This document shows positions 34,291 to 41,956 of a stretch of DNA of 64,000 nt, one piece after another. Location: assembly GCA_018819175.1 (NCBI GenBank), contig JAHJQQ010000007.1:1-64000 (forward strand). Reading direction: 5' to 3'. Positions within the stretch are counted from its first letter, which is position 1; every line of letters begins with the position of its first letter. The notes under the pieces are model-generated. The model was not told the origin of the DNA, ran no database searches, and saw nothing but the letters and a program-made list of their open reading frames with translations. Position numbers and translations under genes: made by a program. This stretch comes from Gammaproteobacteria bacterium (GTDB lineage Bacteria; Pseudomonadota; Gammaproteobacteria; Thiohalobacterales; Thiohalobacteraceae).

Positions 34291-35280
34291 ATGTCGCACA
34301 TCCCGCGCCTAGCCATCACCGCCGGCGAGCCCGCCGGTATCGGGCCGGATCTGTGTCTGCGTCTGACGGAATCCGCCCAGGTCGCCGAACTGGTCGTGAT
34401 TGCGGATCTTGAGCTGTTGCGACAACGTGCGCGGCAGCTTGGGATTCGTGTAGAACTCATTGCCTACGACCCTGAACGCGCCGCGCAGCCACAACGCGCC
34501 GGCACGCTGACTGTACTGAATATACCAGTCAACGCACCTGTCCAAGTCGGACAGTTGGATACCGCCAATGCCCGCTATGTGCTGGCCTGCCTGGATATGG
34601 CCGTGGATGGTTGTCGTGGCGGTCGTTTTGATGCCCTGATCACCGGCCCGGTGCACAAGGGCATTATCAACGATGCCGGCATTGCCTTCAGTGGACATAC
34701 GGAATATTTGGCTGACCGTTGTAACACACCACGGGTGGTGATGATGCTGGCAACCGAGGGGTTGCGGGTTGCGCTGGCGACGACGCACCTGCCACTGGCG
34801 CAGGTCAGCGCCGCCATCACACACACGGAACTTACCACGACGCTGCGCATCCTGATTGAATCCCTGCAAACACAGTTCGGCATCGCGCGGCCACGCATCC
34901 TGGTCTGCGGCCTGAATCCACATGCCGGTGAAGGCGGCCATCTGGGCGACGAGGAAATCACGGTCATCGCGCCGGTACTGGAAAGTCTGCGCGGTGGCGC
35001 GGCTGAATTGATCGGCCCGTTGCCGGCCGACACGCTGTTCACGCCAAAATATCTGGAGCGCGCCGATGCGGTGTTGGCCATGTATCATGACCAGGGACTT
35101 CCGGTGCTGAAATACAAAGGTTTCGGTCGTGCCGTGAACATCACGCTTGGTTTGCCGATCATCCGCACCTCCGTCGATCACGGTACCGCGCTGGATCTCG
35201 CCGGGACCGGCCGCATCGATGCAGGCAGCCTGAAGACCGCCATTGCCGTCGCACTGGATATGTTGCGCCAGCCTGGGTAA
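34291..35280 (+). CDS. pdxA: 4-hydroxythreonine-4-phosphate dehydrogenase
   Basis: PdxA oxidises 4-hydroxythreonine-4-phosphate in pyridoxal 5'-phosphate synthesis. The 329-residue product has the metal-binding His regions: FSGHTEYLAD (about 135), TTHLPLAQ (about 167), GLNPHAGEGG (about 210) and MYHDQGLPVLKY (about 266). GGGAGG lies about ten bases before the ATG. Position between surA and rsmA is the usual one. Confidence 0.96.
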   Translation: MSHIPRLAITAGEPAGIGPDLCLRLTESAQVAELVVIADLELLRQRARQLGIRVELIAYDPERAAQPQRAGTLTVLNIPVNAPVQVGQLDTANARYVLACLDMAVDGCRGGRFDALITGPVHKGIINDAGIAFSGHTEYLADRCNTPRVVMMLATEGLRVALATTHLPLAQVSAAITHTELTTTLRILIESLQTQFGIARPRILVCGLNPHAGEGGHLGDEEITVIAPVLESLRGGAAELIGPLPADTLFTPKYLERADAVLAMYHDQGLPVLKYKGFGRAVNITLGLPIIRTSVDHGTALDLAGTGRIDAGSLKTAIAVALDMLRQPG

Positions 35281-35363
35281 GACGGCGCGTACTCGTCTTA
35301 CTACTGCGTCCTGTACGACAAACCTATAGCCTCTGTTTCGCTGGCCAACATGAGTAACGCCAC

Positions 35364-36161
35364 TTGAACCATATACCGCGCAAGCGCTTCGGCCAGAATT
35401 TTCTGCATGACCCGGGCGTCATCCGCAACATTATTGCCGCGATCAATCCGCAGCCGGGGCAAGATCTGATTGAAATCGGGCCCGGCCAAGGCGCTATCAC
35501 ACTGCCGCTACTCGGTGTCTGTGGTCATTTGCAGGCCGTTGAACTGGATCGTGACCTGTTGGAGCCATTGCGTCAGACTGCGAGCACCGCAGGCAAACTC
35601 ACGCTGCACAACCGCGATGCACTGCGTACCGATTTCTGCGCCCTGCGTCGTGGCGAACAGCGGCTGCGCGTGATCGGCAATCTGCCGTATAACATTTCCA
35701 CACCGCTGCTGTTTCACCTGCTGGATCAGGCCGACTGCATCGAAGACATGCATTTCATGCTGCAAAAGGAAGTCGTTGAACGCATGGCGGCACACCCGGG
35801 CAGCAGCGCCTATGGCCGGCTGTCGGTCATGCTGCAGTATCGCTGTGAGGTAATACCGTTGTTTGGCATAGGTCCGGGGGCATTCCGACCACCGCCCAAA
35901 GTGGAATCTGCCTTTGTTCGACTATTGCCCTACCGCACGCCACCGACTCAAGTTATTGACGAGACCTTGTTCGCCCAGATCGTGCGGTTGGCGTTCGGAC
36001 AACGTCGCAAGACCCTGCGCAACACGCTCAAGGGCGTCCTGGACAGCGAGGATTTCACGGCCCTCGGGGTCGATCCGCAAATCCGTGCCGAACAGCTGGA
36101 TCTCAAGACCTTCGCACGGCTGGCCAATCATGCCGCCGAAAAGACTGCAAACCGCACTTAG
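35364..36161 (+). CDS. rsmA: 16S rRNA (A1518/A1519)-dimethyltransferase
   Basis: RsmA (KsgA) dimethylates two adenosines in helix 45 of 16S rRNA. The 265-residue product has KRFGQNFLHD (7-16), SAM motif I EIGPGQGAIT (about 37-46), and motif IV NLPYNISTPLLFHL (about 105-118). The start is a TTG at 35364 that overlaps the stop of a tiny upstream frame (ATGAGTAACGCCACTTGA, 35350-35367); it has no strong Shine-Dalgarno of its own, so coupling to that minicistron or a one-base change is likely. Confidence 0.95.
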   Translation: MNHIPRKRFGQNFLHDPGVIRNIIAAINPQPGQDLIEIGPGQGAITLPLLGVCGHLQAVELDRDLLEPLRQTASTAGKLTLHNRDALRTDFCALRRGEQRLRVIGNLPYNISTPLLFHLLDQADCIEDMHFMLQKEVVERMAAHPGSSAYGRLSVMLQYRCEVIPLFGIGPGAFRPPPKVESAFVRLLPYRTPPTQVIDETLFAQIVRLAFGQRRKTLRNTLKGVLDSEDFTALGVDPQIRAEQLDLKTFARLANHAAEKTANRT

Positions 36162-36220
36162 CTATATACTGAAGGAACCTCTGATTAATTTGATCAAGCG
36201 AGCAGATGCCGCTTCAGCGA

Positions 36221-36400
36221 ATTATTGATCATTACCAATTATTGGGATGACACAAACGCCCCTCTCCCTAACCCTCTCCCCGCAAGCGGGGAGAGGGGAT
36301 AACCCCCTTTCCCGCCGGGGCGGGAGAGGGTTGGGGAGAGGGTGGCGAAGTTCTTAAATCGAACATATCTATGTCATGCCATCATGTAATGCTCAATAAT
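36221..36400. mobile_element. MITE-like element, copy 1
   Basis: The element is 180 bp, with terminal inverted repeats ATTATTGATCATTAC (36221-36235) and GTAATGCTCAATAAT (36386-36400), one mismatch in 15. The interior has CCCTCTCCC..GGGGAGAGGGG and CCCGCCGGGGCGGG hairpins and no gene. It is nearly identical to 48240-48413. Together with flanking debris (CTGATTAAT at 36181, GGAACCT/GGTTCCT outside) it fills the rsmA-usp gap. Confidence 0.88.
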
Positions 36401-36439
36401 CACGGTTCCTCAAACGAAGATCTGTAGAAGGAGTCATGC

Positions 36440-36889
36440 ATGGACACCTACCGACACCTCTTGGCCGCTATAGATTTCGGCCCTGATAATAGCCAAGTGC
36501 TTGAACGCGCCACTGCGCTGGCCCGGTCAAATGGCGCGCAGCTCAGCCTGATCCATGTCGTGGAGTTTTTACACGTCGATCTCGCGAATGAGCTGGTGCT
36601 GCCGCAGGACATGGAACTCGAGGCACAGCTCGTTACGACCGCGCGCAAAAAACTGGCGGAACTCGCTCAAGGCATCGACGTGAAGGACCCGATCGGGCAA
36701 TGGGTGGAAATGGGTTCCACGAAGCAGGAAATACTGCGGGTCGCGGAAGAACAGGCGATAGATCTGATTGTGATCGGCAGCCATGGTCGCCACGGTTTGA
36801 GCCGTCTGCTCGGCTCGACGGCGAATGCCATATTGCATGGCGCGCCCTGCGATGTGCTGTCGGTACGTATACTTGAATCAGCGCAATAA
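36440..36889 (+). CDS. Universal stress protein (UspA family)
   Basis: The 149-residue product has a Rossmann-like fold with the ATP-binding pattern G-x2-G-x9-G-S/T: GSHGRHGLSRLLGST (about residues 113-127), followed by NAILHGAPCDVLSVR. It starts YRHLLAAIDFGPDNS. Cytoplasmic; a role in stress survival is family knowledge, with no partner indicated here. AAGGAG lies about 12 bases before the ATG. Confidence 0.92.
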   Translation: MDTYRHLLAAIDFGPDNSQVLERATALARSNGAQLSLIHVVEFLHVDLANELVLPQDMELEAQLVTTARKKLAELAQGIDVKDPIGQWVEMGSTKQEILRVAEEQAIDLIVIGSHGRHGLSRLLGSTANAILHGAPCDVLSVRILESAQ

Positions 36890-36901
36890 TGCAGGTTGAA
36901 A

Positions 36902-37306
36902 CTACCAGCTACGCCGCAAACTGAAATAGACATCCGGCCGATCAGCCGCGACGGCACCGATACCGGAATCGCCGGCTGCCGCTGCCGTAGAACGCATTCT
37001 TGGCCGCCAGCTCATATTCAATTCCGGCCCTTTTGCACCGAAAGGCTTGCCCATTCCCAAGCGCTTCTTCATTAACAACTGCCGGACACCATTATTTTCC
37101 AGGGTGGTATTCAACCAGCGGATATCCAAACGTTCAGCTAACCCCTGCACCGGCTTTATGGCCAACTGTGCACCCGCCTCTTTCAGGTTACTCATGGCAG
37201 GATCGGCAGCCTGGGCTGTGGTCGTCACGACAACCCCGAAACCCACAACCAGCGCCAGCAGCAGTAATGGATCAGGTTTACGTATGTGGTAGTTCCGGTT
37301 TTTCAT
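36902..37306 (-). CDS. Hypothetical exported protein
   Basis: From the ATG at 37306 the product has 134 residues: a basic start, a hydrophobic segment (about 14-32, DPLLLLALVVGFGVVVTT) and TAQAADPA, which fits signal peptidase cleavage. The mature part is basic with Arg/Lys-rich stretches and no recognised domain. It is convergent with the stress-protein gene, 12 bp apart. Confidence 0.5.
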   Translation of the reverse strand: MKNRNYHIRKPDPLLLLALVVGFGVVVTTTAQAADPAMSNLKEAGAQLAIKPVQGLAERLDIRWLNTTLENNGVRQLLMKKRLGMGKPFGAKGPELNMSWRPRMRSTAAAAGDSGIGAVAADRPDVYFSLRRSW

Positions 37307-37589
37307 CGCCGTTACCCCCAAGTTACTGGGTTAGTTCGGTCCAATGCGTCTTGCAAGCATCGGGCCGGTCGCTGTACTGAGTGTCTTCAGTCTCCTTACT
37401 TCCTAACGGCGAGACAGCGATGTGCTTCAATCACAAATGGAAAACTGGTTCACAGTTCGGCGAAAGAGTGTCAGTTTTTCGTCATGGGAGTTATCCACTA
37501 CCGGGCGGAGCGCCTGCGGCAACGTTCTCCCTGTGCTGCCGGCAGCGCCCCTTCACTTGCCATAGCAAACTGATTTAAGTGATATTTTG
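37307..37589. other. Gap without a recognised gene
   Basis: This gap of about 280 bp is upstream of the 36902-37306 gene. I see short open frames in several phases but none with a start signal or family resemblance. Some local pairing (ACCCAGTAACTTGGGGGT on the minus strand just before the gene) may be leader structure. Confidence 0.35.
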
Positions 37590-37811
37590 CTAAGCGCGCT
37601 TACGCTGGGTCCGGTATTCAGGGTCAATCCAGCAACGTGGCAACAATTCACCGGACGGGAACGCCAAACCCAGCTTGGGGAATGCTGCCGGTTCCTGCAA
37701 TTCCTCACCCGCATGGATACGCCCCTCAATCGTCTCGGCAAAGGGATCGAACAGCTCGGGCAGCCCGATTACCTCCACCAGATCACCGCTTTGGATGTGC
37801 TTGAGATACAT
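37590..37811 (-). CDS. Small conserved-looking hypothetical protein
   Basis: The 73-residue product starts MYLKHIQSGDLVEVIGL with AGGAGG six bases upstream, a strong start signal. It has acidic and aromatic positions (LPELFDPF, LPRCWIDPEYR) that I associate with small proteins of unknown function in other gammaproteobacteria. There is no membrane segment. It is divergent from the transaldolase gene across about 170 bp. Confidence 0.65.
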   Translation of the reverse strand: MYLKHIQSGDLVEVIGLPELFDPFAETIEGRIHAGEELQEPAAFPKLGLAFPSGELLPRCWIDPEYRTQRKRA

Positions 37812-37982
37812 AGCAACCTCCTCTTGGCCTGTCACCTGTTTGACATCTTGAATCCGGCGCTGACGAGGTCAGCCACCGGATACAACGAAGTCGTCTATAT
37901 ATAAATATAGTCCGTTATCGTTGAGCTCATGGGAATCGTATCGCCGCTGCGGGCATTCAGACCGGCACCAAGGAGAGCAATC

Positions 37983-39128
37983 ATGACGACATCACCATCC
38001 CGAGCTGTCCAGGCTCTTGGACAGAACATCTGGTTCGACAATATCCAGCGTAGCCTGCTCAGATCCGGCGCCCTGGCCCGCATGATTGCCGATCAGGGCT
38101 TAACCGGTCTCACCAGTAATCCCAGTATTTTCGAGAAAGCTATCACTGGGAGCGACGAGTACGATGCGGCGCTGGCTGACGCGCGGCAACAACGGCCGCG
38201 CGCCAATCCACAGGAACTCTTCTACGATCTGGCCATCAGCGATATCCGCGAAGCAGCCGACCTGTTTGCAGCCACCTATACCGCCAGTGGCGGTCGCGAT
38301 GGCCTGGTCAGTCTCGAGGTTTCCCCGGATCTGGCGTATGACACCAAGGCCACTATCGAGGAGGCCGAGGCGCTGTTCCAGCGTGTCGATCGCCCGAATC
38401 TACTGATCAAGGTGCCGGCCACGCAGCAGGCCATACATGCCATTGAAAGCCTGATCGATCGCGGCATCAGTGTGAACGTCACACTGCTTTTCTCCGTGGC
38501 ACGCTACGAAGCTGTGGCTGAAGCCTATATGCTGGGCCTGGAGTCACGCCTGCGCCGTGGTCAGCCGTTGCAGCAGATCCGTTCGGTCGCGAGTTTCTTT
38601 ATCAGCCGTGTCGATGCACTGATCGACCGGCAGCTGCAATCACTGATCGCCCAGGGCGATCCTGAGCGGACCCGACGCTCGCAAGCCTTGCTCGGCCGGA
38701 TTGCCATCGCCAATGCCCGGCTTGCCTACCAACATTTCCAGACACTCTTCAACAGCCCGCGCTTCAAAACACTGGCGGCGGCCGGTGCGCATACTCAACG
38801 CCTGCTCTGGGCCAGTACCGGCACCAAAAATCCTTCCTACAGTGATCTGCTGTATGTCGAGTCGCTCATCGGCCCGGACACCATCAACACCCTGCCACCG
38901 GCCACCTTCATTGCCTTTAACGATCACGGCGAAGTCGCCGCCACACTGGAGCCCGGTATCTCCAGCGCCGCACAGCAATTGTCGGAACTGGAAGCGCTCG
39001 GCATCGATCTCGCCGCCGCCACCCGGCAGCTGGAAAAGGACGGTGTCGCGGCCTTCGCAGAGTCGTACCACAATCTGCTGCAGGCCATCGCCAGCAAGAC
39101 CCTGCAGCTGTCCGCGACGGGCGGCTGA
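37983..39128 (+). CDS. tal: Transaldolase
   Basis: It transfers a dihydroxyacetone unit between sedoheptulose-7-phosphate and glyceraldehyde-3-phosphate. The 381-residue length and motifs fit the longer transaldolase subfamily: GLTSNPSIFEKAI (about 41-53), LEVSPDLAYDT (about 110), and the Schiff-base Lys in NLLIKVPATQQAI (about 143). AAGGAG precedes the ATG at 37983; an upstream ATG at 37929 is less suitable. It sits next to pgl, so pentose-phosphate genes are paired. Confidence 0.94.
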   Translation: MTTSPSRAVQALGQNIWFDNIQRSLLRSGALARMIADQGLTGLTSNPSIFEKAITGSDEYDAALADARQQRPRANPQELFYDLAISDIREAADLFAATYTASGGRDGLVSLEVSPDLAYDTKATIEEAEALFQRVDRPNLLIKVPATQQAIHAIESLIDRGISVNVTLLFSVARYEAVAEAYMLGLESRLRRGQPLQQIRSVASFFISRVDALIDRQLQSLIAQGDPERTRRSQALLGRIAIANARLAYQHFQTLFNSPRFKTLAAAGAHTQRLLWASTGTKNPSYSDLLYVESLIGPDTINTLPPATFIAFNDHGEVAATLEPGISSAAQQLSELEALGIDLAAATRQLEKDGVAAFAESYHNLLQAIASKTLQLSATGG

Positions 39129-39215
39129 GGTCGCGCACCGATAACACGTCCACCATTCGCCTTTTTAGCGCGTATCCGCCACCATAGACGGCACATCACC
39201 GCAGGATAATCATCA

Positions 39216-39977
39216 ATGTCCGTCGCTACCGGGATTTGCGCTCACCCGATCCAGATTCATGCCGACACTGATCAGCTGGCGCGGGCCTGCCTCAGACGTT
39301 GGATCACGCTGAGCCGGGAGGCCATCGCACACCGCGGCGCATTTCATGTCGCCCTGTCCGGAGGCTCGACACCGAAGCGCCTGTATCAACTGCTGGCGCA
39401 ACCCGAATGGCAGGCAGAGCTTGATTGGTCGCGCAGCCATCTGTATTTCGGTGATGAACGCGCCGTGCCACCCGAACATCCCGACAGCAACTTCCGCATG
39501 GTGCGCGAGGCGCTGCTCGATCACATCAGCCTGCCTGCAAAAAATATTAACCGCATGCACGCCGATCCGACTCAGATCGAGCAGAATGCCACGGCCTATG
39601 CAGCCGGATTGCGGGCGCAACTGCCGCTCAACCCGGCGGGCATGCCGATATTCGATTTGATCCTGCTGGGCATGGGACCGGATGGACATACCTGCTCACT
39701 GTTTCCGGATACGCCGATCCTGCAGGAGATGTCCACCCCAGTGGGAACCGTCCATGTCGCACGCCTGAACAGTTGGCGTCTGTCACTGACCTATCCCGTG
39801 TTGAATTGCGCCCAGCAGCTGCTGTTTCTGGTCGCCGGCAGCGATAAGGCAGCGATGCTGCAGCAGATCTGTCGACCAACCCAGGAAAGCGATCCAGTGC
39901 CCGTGCAGAACATCCAGCCGCAGGGCCAAGTGGAATGGCTGTTGGATCAAGCCGCTGCTGCGGGACTTGATGTCTGA
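39216..39977 (+). CDS. pgl: 6-phosphogluconolactonase
   Basis: It hydrolyses 6-phosphogluconolactone in the oxidative pentose phosphate pathway. The 253-residue product has VALSGGSTPKRLYQLLA (about 45-61), YFGDERAVPPEHPDSNFRM (about 75-93) and LLGMGPDGHTCSLFPDT (about 146-162). It follows tal by about 87 bp and probably shares its transcript. No zwf or gnd is in the window. Confidence 0.94.
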   Translation: MSVATGICAHPIQIHADTDQLARACLRRWITLSREAIAHRGAFHVALSGGSTPKRLYQLLAQPEWQAELDWSRSHLYFGDERAVPPEHPDSNFRMVREALLDHISLPAKNINRMHADPTQIEQNATAYAAGLRAQLPLNPAGMPIFDLILLGMGPDGHTCSLFPDTPILQEMSTPVGTVHVARLNSWRLSLTYPVLNCAQQLLFLVAGSDKAAMLQQICRPTQESDPVPVQNIQPQGQVEWLLDQAAAAGLDV

Positions 39978-40121
39978 ACCTTAGGGTCAGTTGACACTCT
40001 CAATACCATGGCATGCCGCCCGCAGCCCCGGGATAGCCGGAAATACCTGCGGGATTTTGAACTGCCGGGCGAATCCAGCGTATCCTATGCAGCAATTACT
40101 AACGCAGCGCACAGACAGACT

Positions 40122-40505
40122 ATGGATAACGCAACCAACTACGATATTCAGGTAAGTGTTGAAACCCAGTATGTGGAGAGCCAGTCCATACCGGATCAGC
40201 AACGCTATGTATTCGCCTACACCATCACCATCCGCAACACCGGGAGCATGCCGGCCAAATTACTCACTCGGCACTGGGTCATCACCGACAGCAATGGCAA
40301 GACCCAGGAAGTCCGCGGCGATGGCGTGGTCGGTGAGCAACCGCATCTGCAACCGGGCCAGGCCTTCCAGTACACCAGCGGTACCCTGCTCGACACAGCG
40401 GTGGGCAGCATGCGCGGCAGTTATCAGATGATTGCCGACGACGGCGTGGAGTTCGATGCCGAGGTCCCCGTTTTCACCCTTTCGATCCCCCGCGTTCTGC
40501 ACTGA
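40122..40505 (+). CDS. apaG: ApaG (CO2+/MG2+ efflux-associated DUF525 protein)
   Basis: The 127-residue product has an FN3-like fold with VETQYVESQS, YVFAYTITIRNTG and LLTRHWVITDSNG, then GVVGEQPHLQPGQAFQYTSGT (region about 69-89), the family core. The function is unsettled. The frame extends upstream to 40008, but MDNATNYDIQV at 40122 fits the family length. apaH follows after nine bases, the standard rsmA-apaG-apaH neighbourhood, here split from rsmA by about 4 kb of other genes. Confidence 0.92.
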   Translation: MDNATNYDIQVSVETQYVESQSIPDQQRYVFAYTITIRNTGSMPAKLLTRHWVITDSNGKTQEVRGDGVVGEQPHLQPGQAFQYTSGTLLDTAVGSMRGSYQMIADDGVEFDAEVPVFTLSIPRVLH

Positions 40506-40514
40506 TCGTCACCC

Positions 40515-41348
40515 GTGGGCGTCTACGCAATCGGCGACATCCAGGGTTGTTTCCATGAACTTCAGCAACTGCTGACACAGCTTCGCTTCGACCCGGCGCT
40601 GGATCGGCTGTGGTTTGCCGGCGATCTGGTCAATCGCGGCCCGCATTCACTGGAAACGCTGCGCTTTGTGCGCGACCTCGGACCCGCCGCTATCACGGTG
40701 CTCGGCAATCACGAGCTGCATCTGCTCGCCATTGCCAGTGGATCGAGCAAACTCAAGGCCAAGGACACCCTGCATCCGATTCTGGACGCCACTGATCGTG
40801 ACGAATTGCTCGACTGGTTGCGTCATCAACCGCTACTGCATCACGACACCGATCTGGGCTTCACGCTGGTGCATGCCGGACTACCGCCGCAATGGGATTT
40901 GAAGCAGGCGCAACAGTGCGCTCATGAGGTCGAAGCACAATTGCGCAGCGCGAACTACGCGGATTTCTTCCGCCACATGTATGGAGATGAACCGACGCAG
41001 TGGTCGGATTCACTGACCCGCTGGGATCGCTTACGCTTCATCACCAATTGTTTCACCCGGCTGCGCTACTGCGATGCCGAGGGACACCTCGCACTCTCCT
41101 ACAAAGGCGCACCCGGCAGCCAGCCCGCGCATCTCAAACCCTGGTTTGAGCACAAGCAACGACGCAGCAATAAGCTGAAGATTTTGTTTGGCCACTGGTC
41201 AACACTCGGCGAACGCAACGATGCCGGCATCTATCCATTGGACAGCGGCTGTCTCTGGGGTGGACAGCTGACCGCGTTACGCTTGGACAGCACAGTACAT
41301 TGGACCCGCATCCCCTGTGCGGGCGCTCGCGCAGCGAGAGACGCTTGA
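40515..41348 (+). CDS. apaH: Diadenosine tetraphosphatase (symmetrical)
   Basis: ApaH splits Ap4A into two ADP and also removes Np4 caps from RNA. The 277-residue product has the metallophosphatase blocks G-D-I-Q-G-C (7-12), GDLVNRGPHS (about 37), LGNHELHLLAI (about 65) and VHAGLPPQW (about 119). It starts with GTG at 40515 and is paired with apaG. Confidence 0.96.
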   Translation: MGVYAIGDIQGCFHELQQLLTQLRFDPALDRLWFAGDLVNRGPHSLETLRFVRDLGPAAITVLGNHELHLLAIASGSSKLKAKDTLHPILDATDRDELLDWLRHQPLLHHDTDLGFTLVHAGLPPQWDLKQAQQCAHEVEAQLRSANYADFFRHMYGDEPTQWSDSLTRWDRLRFITNCFTRLRYCDAEGHLALSYKGAPGSQPAHLKPWFEHKQRRSNKLKILFGHWSTLGERNDAGIYPLDSGCLWGGQLTALRLDSTVHWTRIPCAGARAARDA

Positions 41349-41369
41349 AACATATTTGCTGAAGAGAGC

Positions 41370-41400
41370 GCAGTGGCGCCACGCTGTATAGCGTCACTGC
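41370..41400 (+). terminator. Hairpin between convergent apaH and 41435 gene
   Basis: Arms GCAGTG/CACTGC and ACGCT/AGCGT form a stem just after apaH. No clear U-run follows, so termination is only suggested. Confidence 0.3.
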
Positions 41401-41434
41401 CCTCAACCTAGATCAGTGCATGCTGGCCTGAACA

Positions 41435-41800
41435 TTAATCGGTCTGATGCTCGCGGATCTGATCTCGATCACGATCTGGCGTTCCATCGCCCGATCCATC
41501 ATGGAGCTGATCACGATCCCGATCGCGATCGCGATCTTGATACTGATCTACTTGGTCAGCGCCCTTCTGTTTGGCCTTGCCGGAACCCTCGCCCTTCGAC
41601 TCGCGCGACTGTTCACGCTCTTGATAACGTTGCTGTGATTGTTGCTGCATCTGCGGGAAGCCCTGCCCCTGGCCTTGTGAGCGCATCGCACCACCGCCTG
41701 CTCCACCGCCACTACCGCCACCGCCTGCGGCCAACACCGGACCCGCCAACAAAACCACTAGCGCGCTCGCAATTCCCTGATTCACCAGTCTACGTTTCAT
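41435..41800 (-). CDS. Exported low-complexity Gly/Gln/Arg/Asp-rich protein
   Basis: From ATG 41800 (AGGAGA at good distance) the product has 121 residues: a signal peptide (VNQGIASALVVLLAGPVLAA), a Gly run (about 25-38), a Gln-rich segment (QMQQQSQQRYQEREQ) and Asp-Arg dipeptide repeats (YQDRDRDRDRDQ, DRDRDQIREHQTD). It is probably disordered and periplasmic or secreted. The Asp-Arg repeats are encoded by tandem GATCGC units. I recognise no family. Confidence 0.6.
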   Translation of the reverse strand: MKRRLVNQGIASALVVLLAGPVLAAGGGGSGGGAGGGAMRSQGQGQGFPQMQQQSQQRYQEREQSRESKGEGSGKAKQKGADQVDQYQDRDRDRDRDQLHDGSGDGTPDRDRDQIREHQTD

Positions 41801-41956
41801 GTTGCCATCTCCTACGCTGTTAAAATCTTCAGAGTGAACCGTTACCCTGAACCTGTGCGTAGTATTGACTGACTTTCTGAATTGAAACTGAAAGGAATAA
41901 ACTGTTGCAGCTATTGAGAAATAACGAGGCAACCACTACCGATAGGCTGAATGGCC

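Noticed and set aside
37307..37450. Possible c-di-GMP-type riboswitch before the exported protein gene
   Set aside because: Some pieces resemble the 3' side of GEMM motifs, but the conserved core cannot be aligned convincingly by eye. A covariance-model search would settle it.
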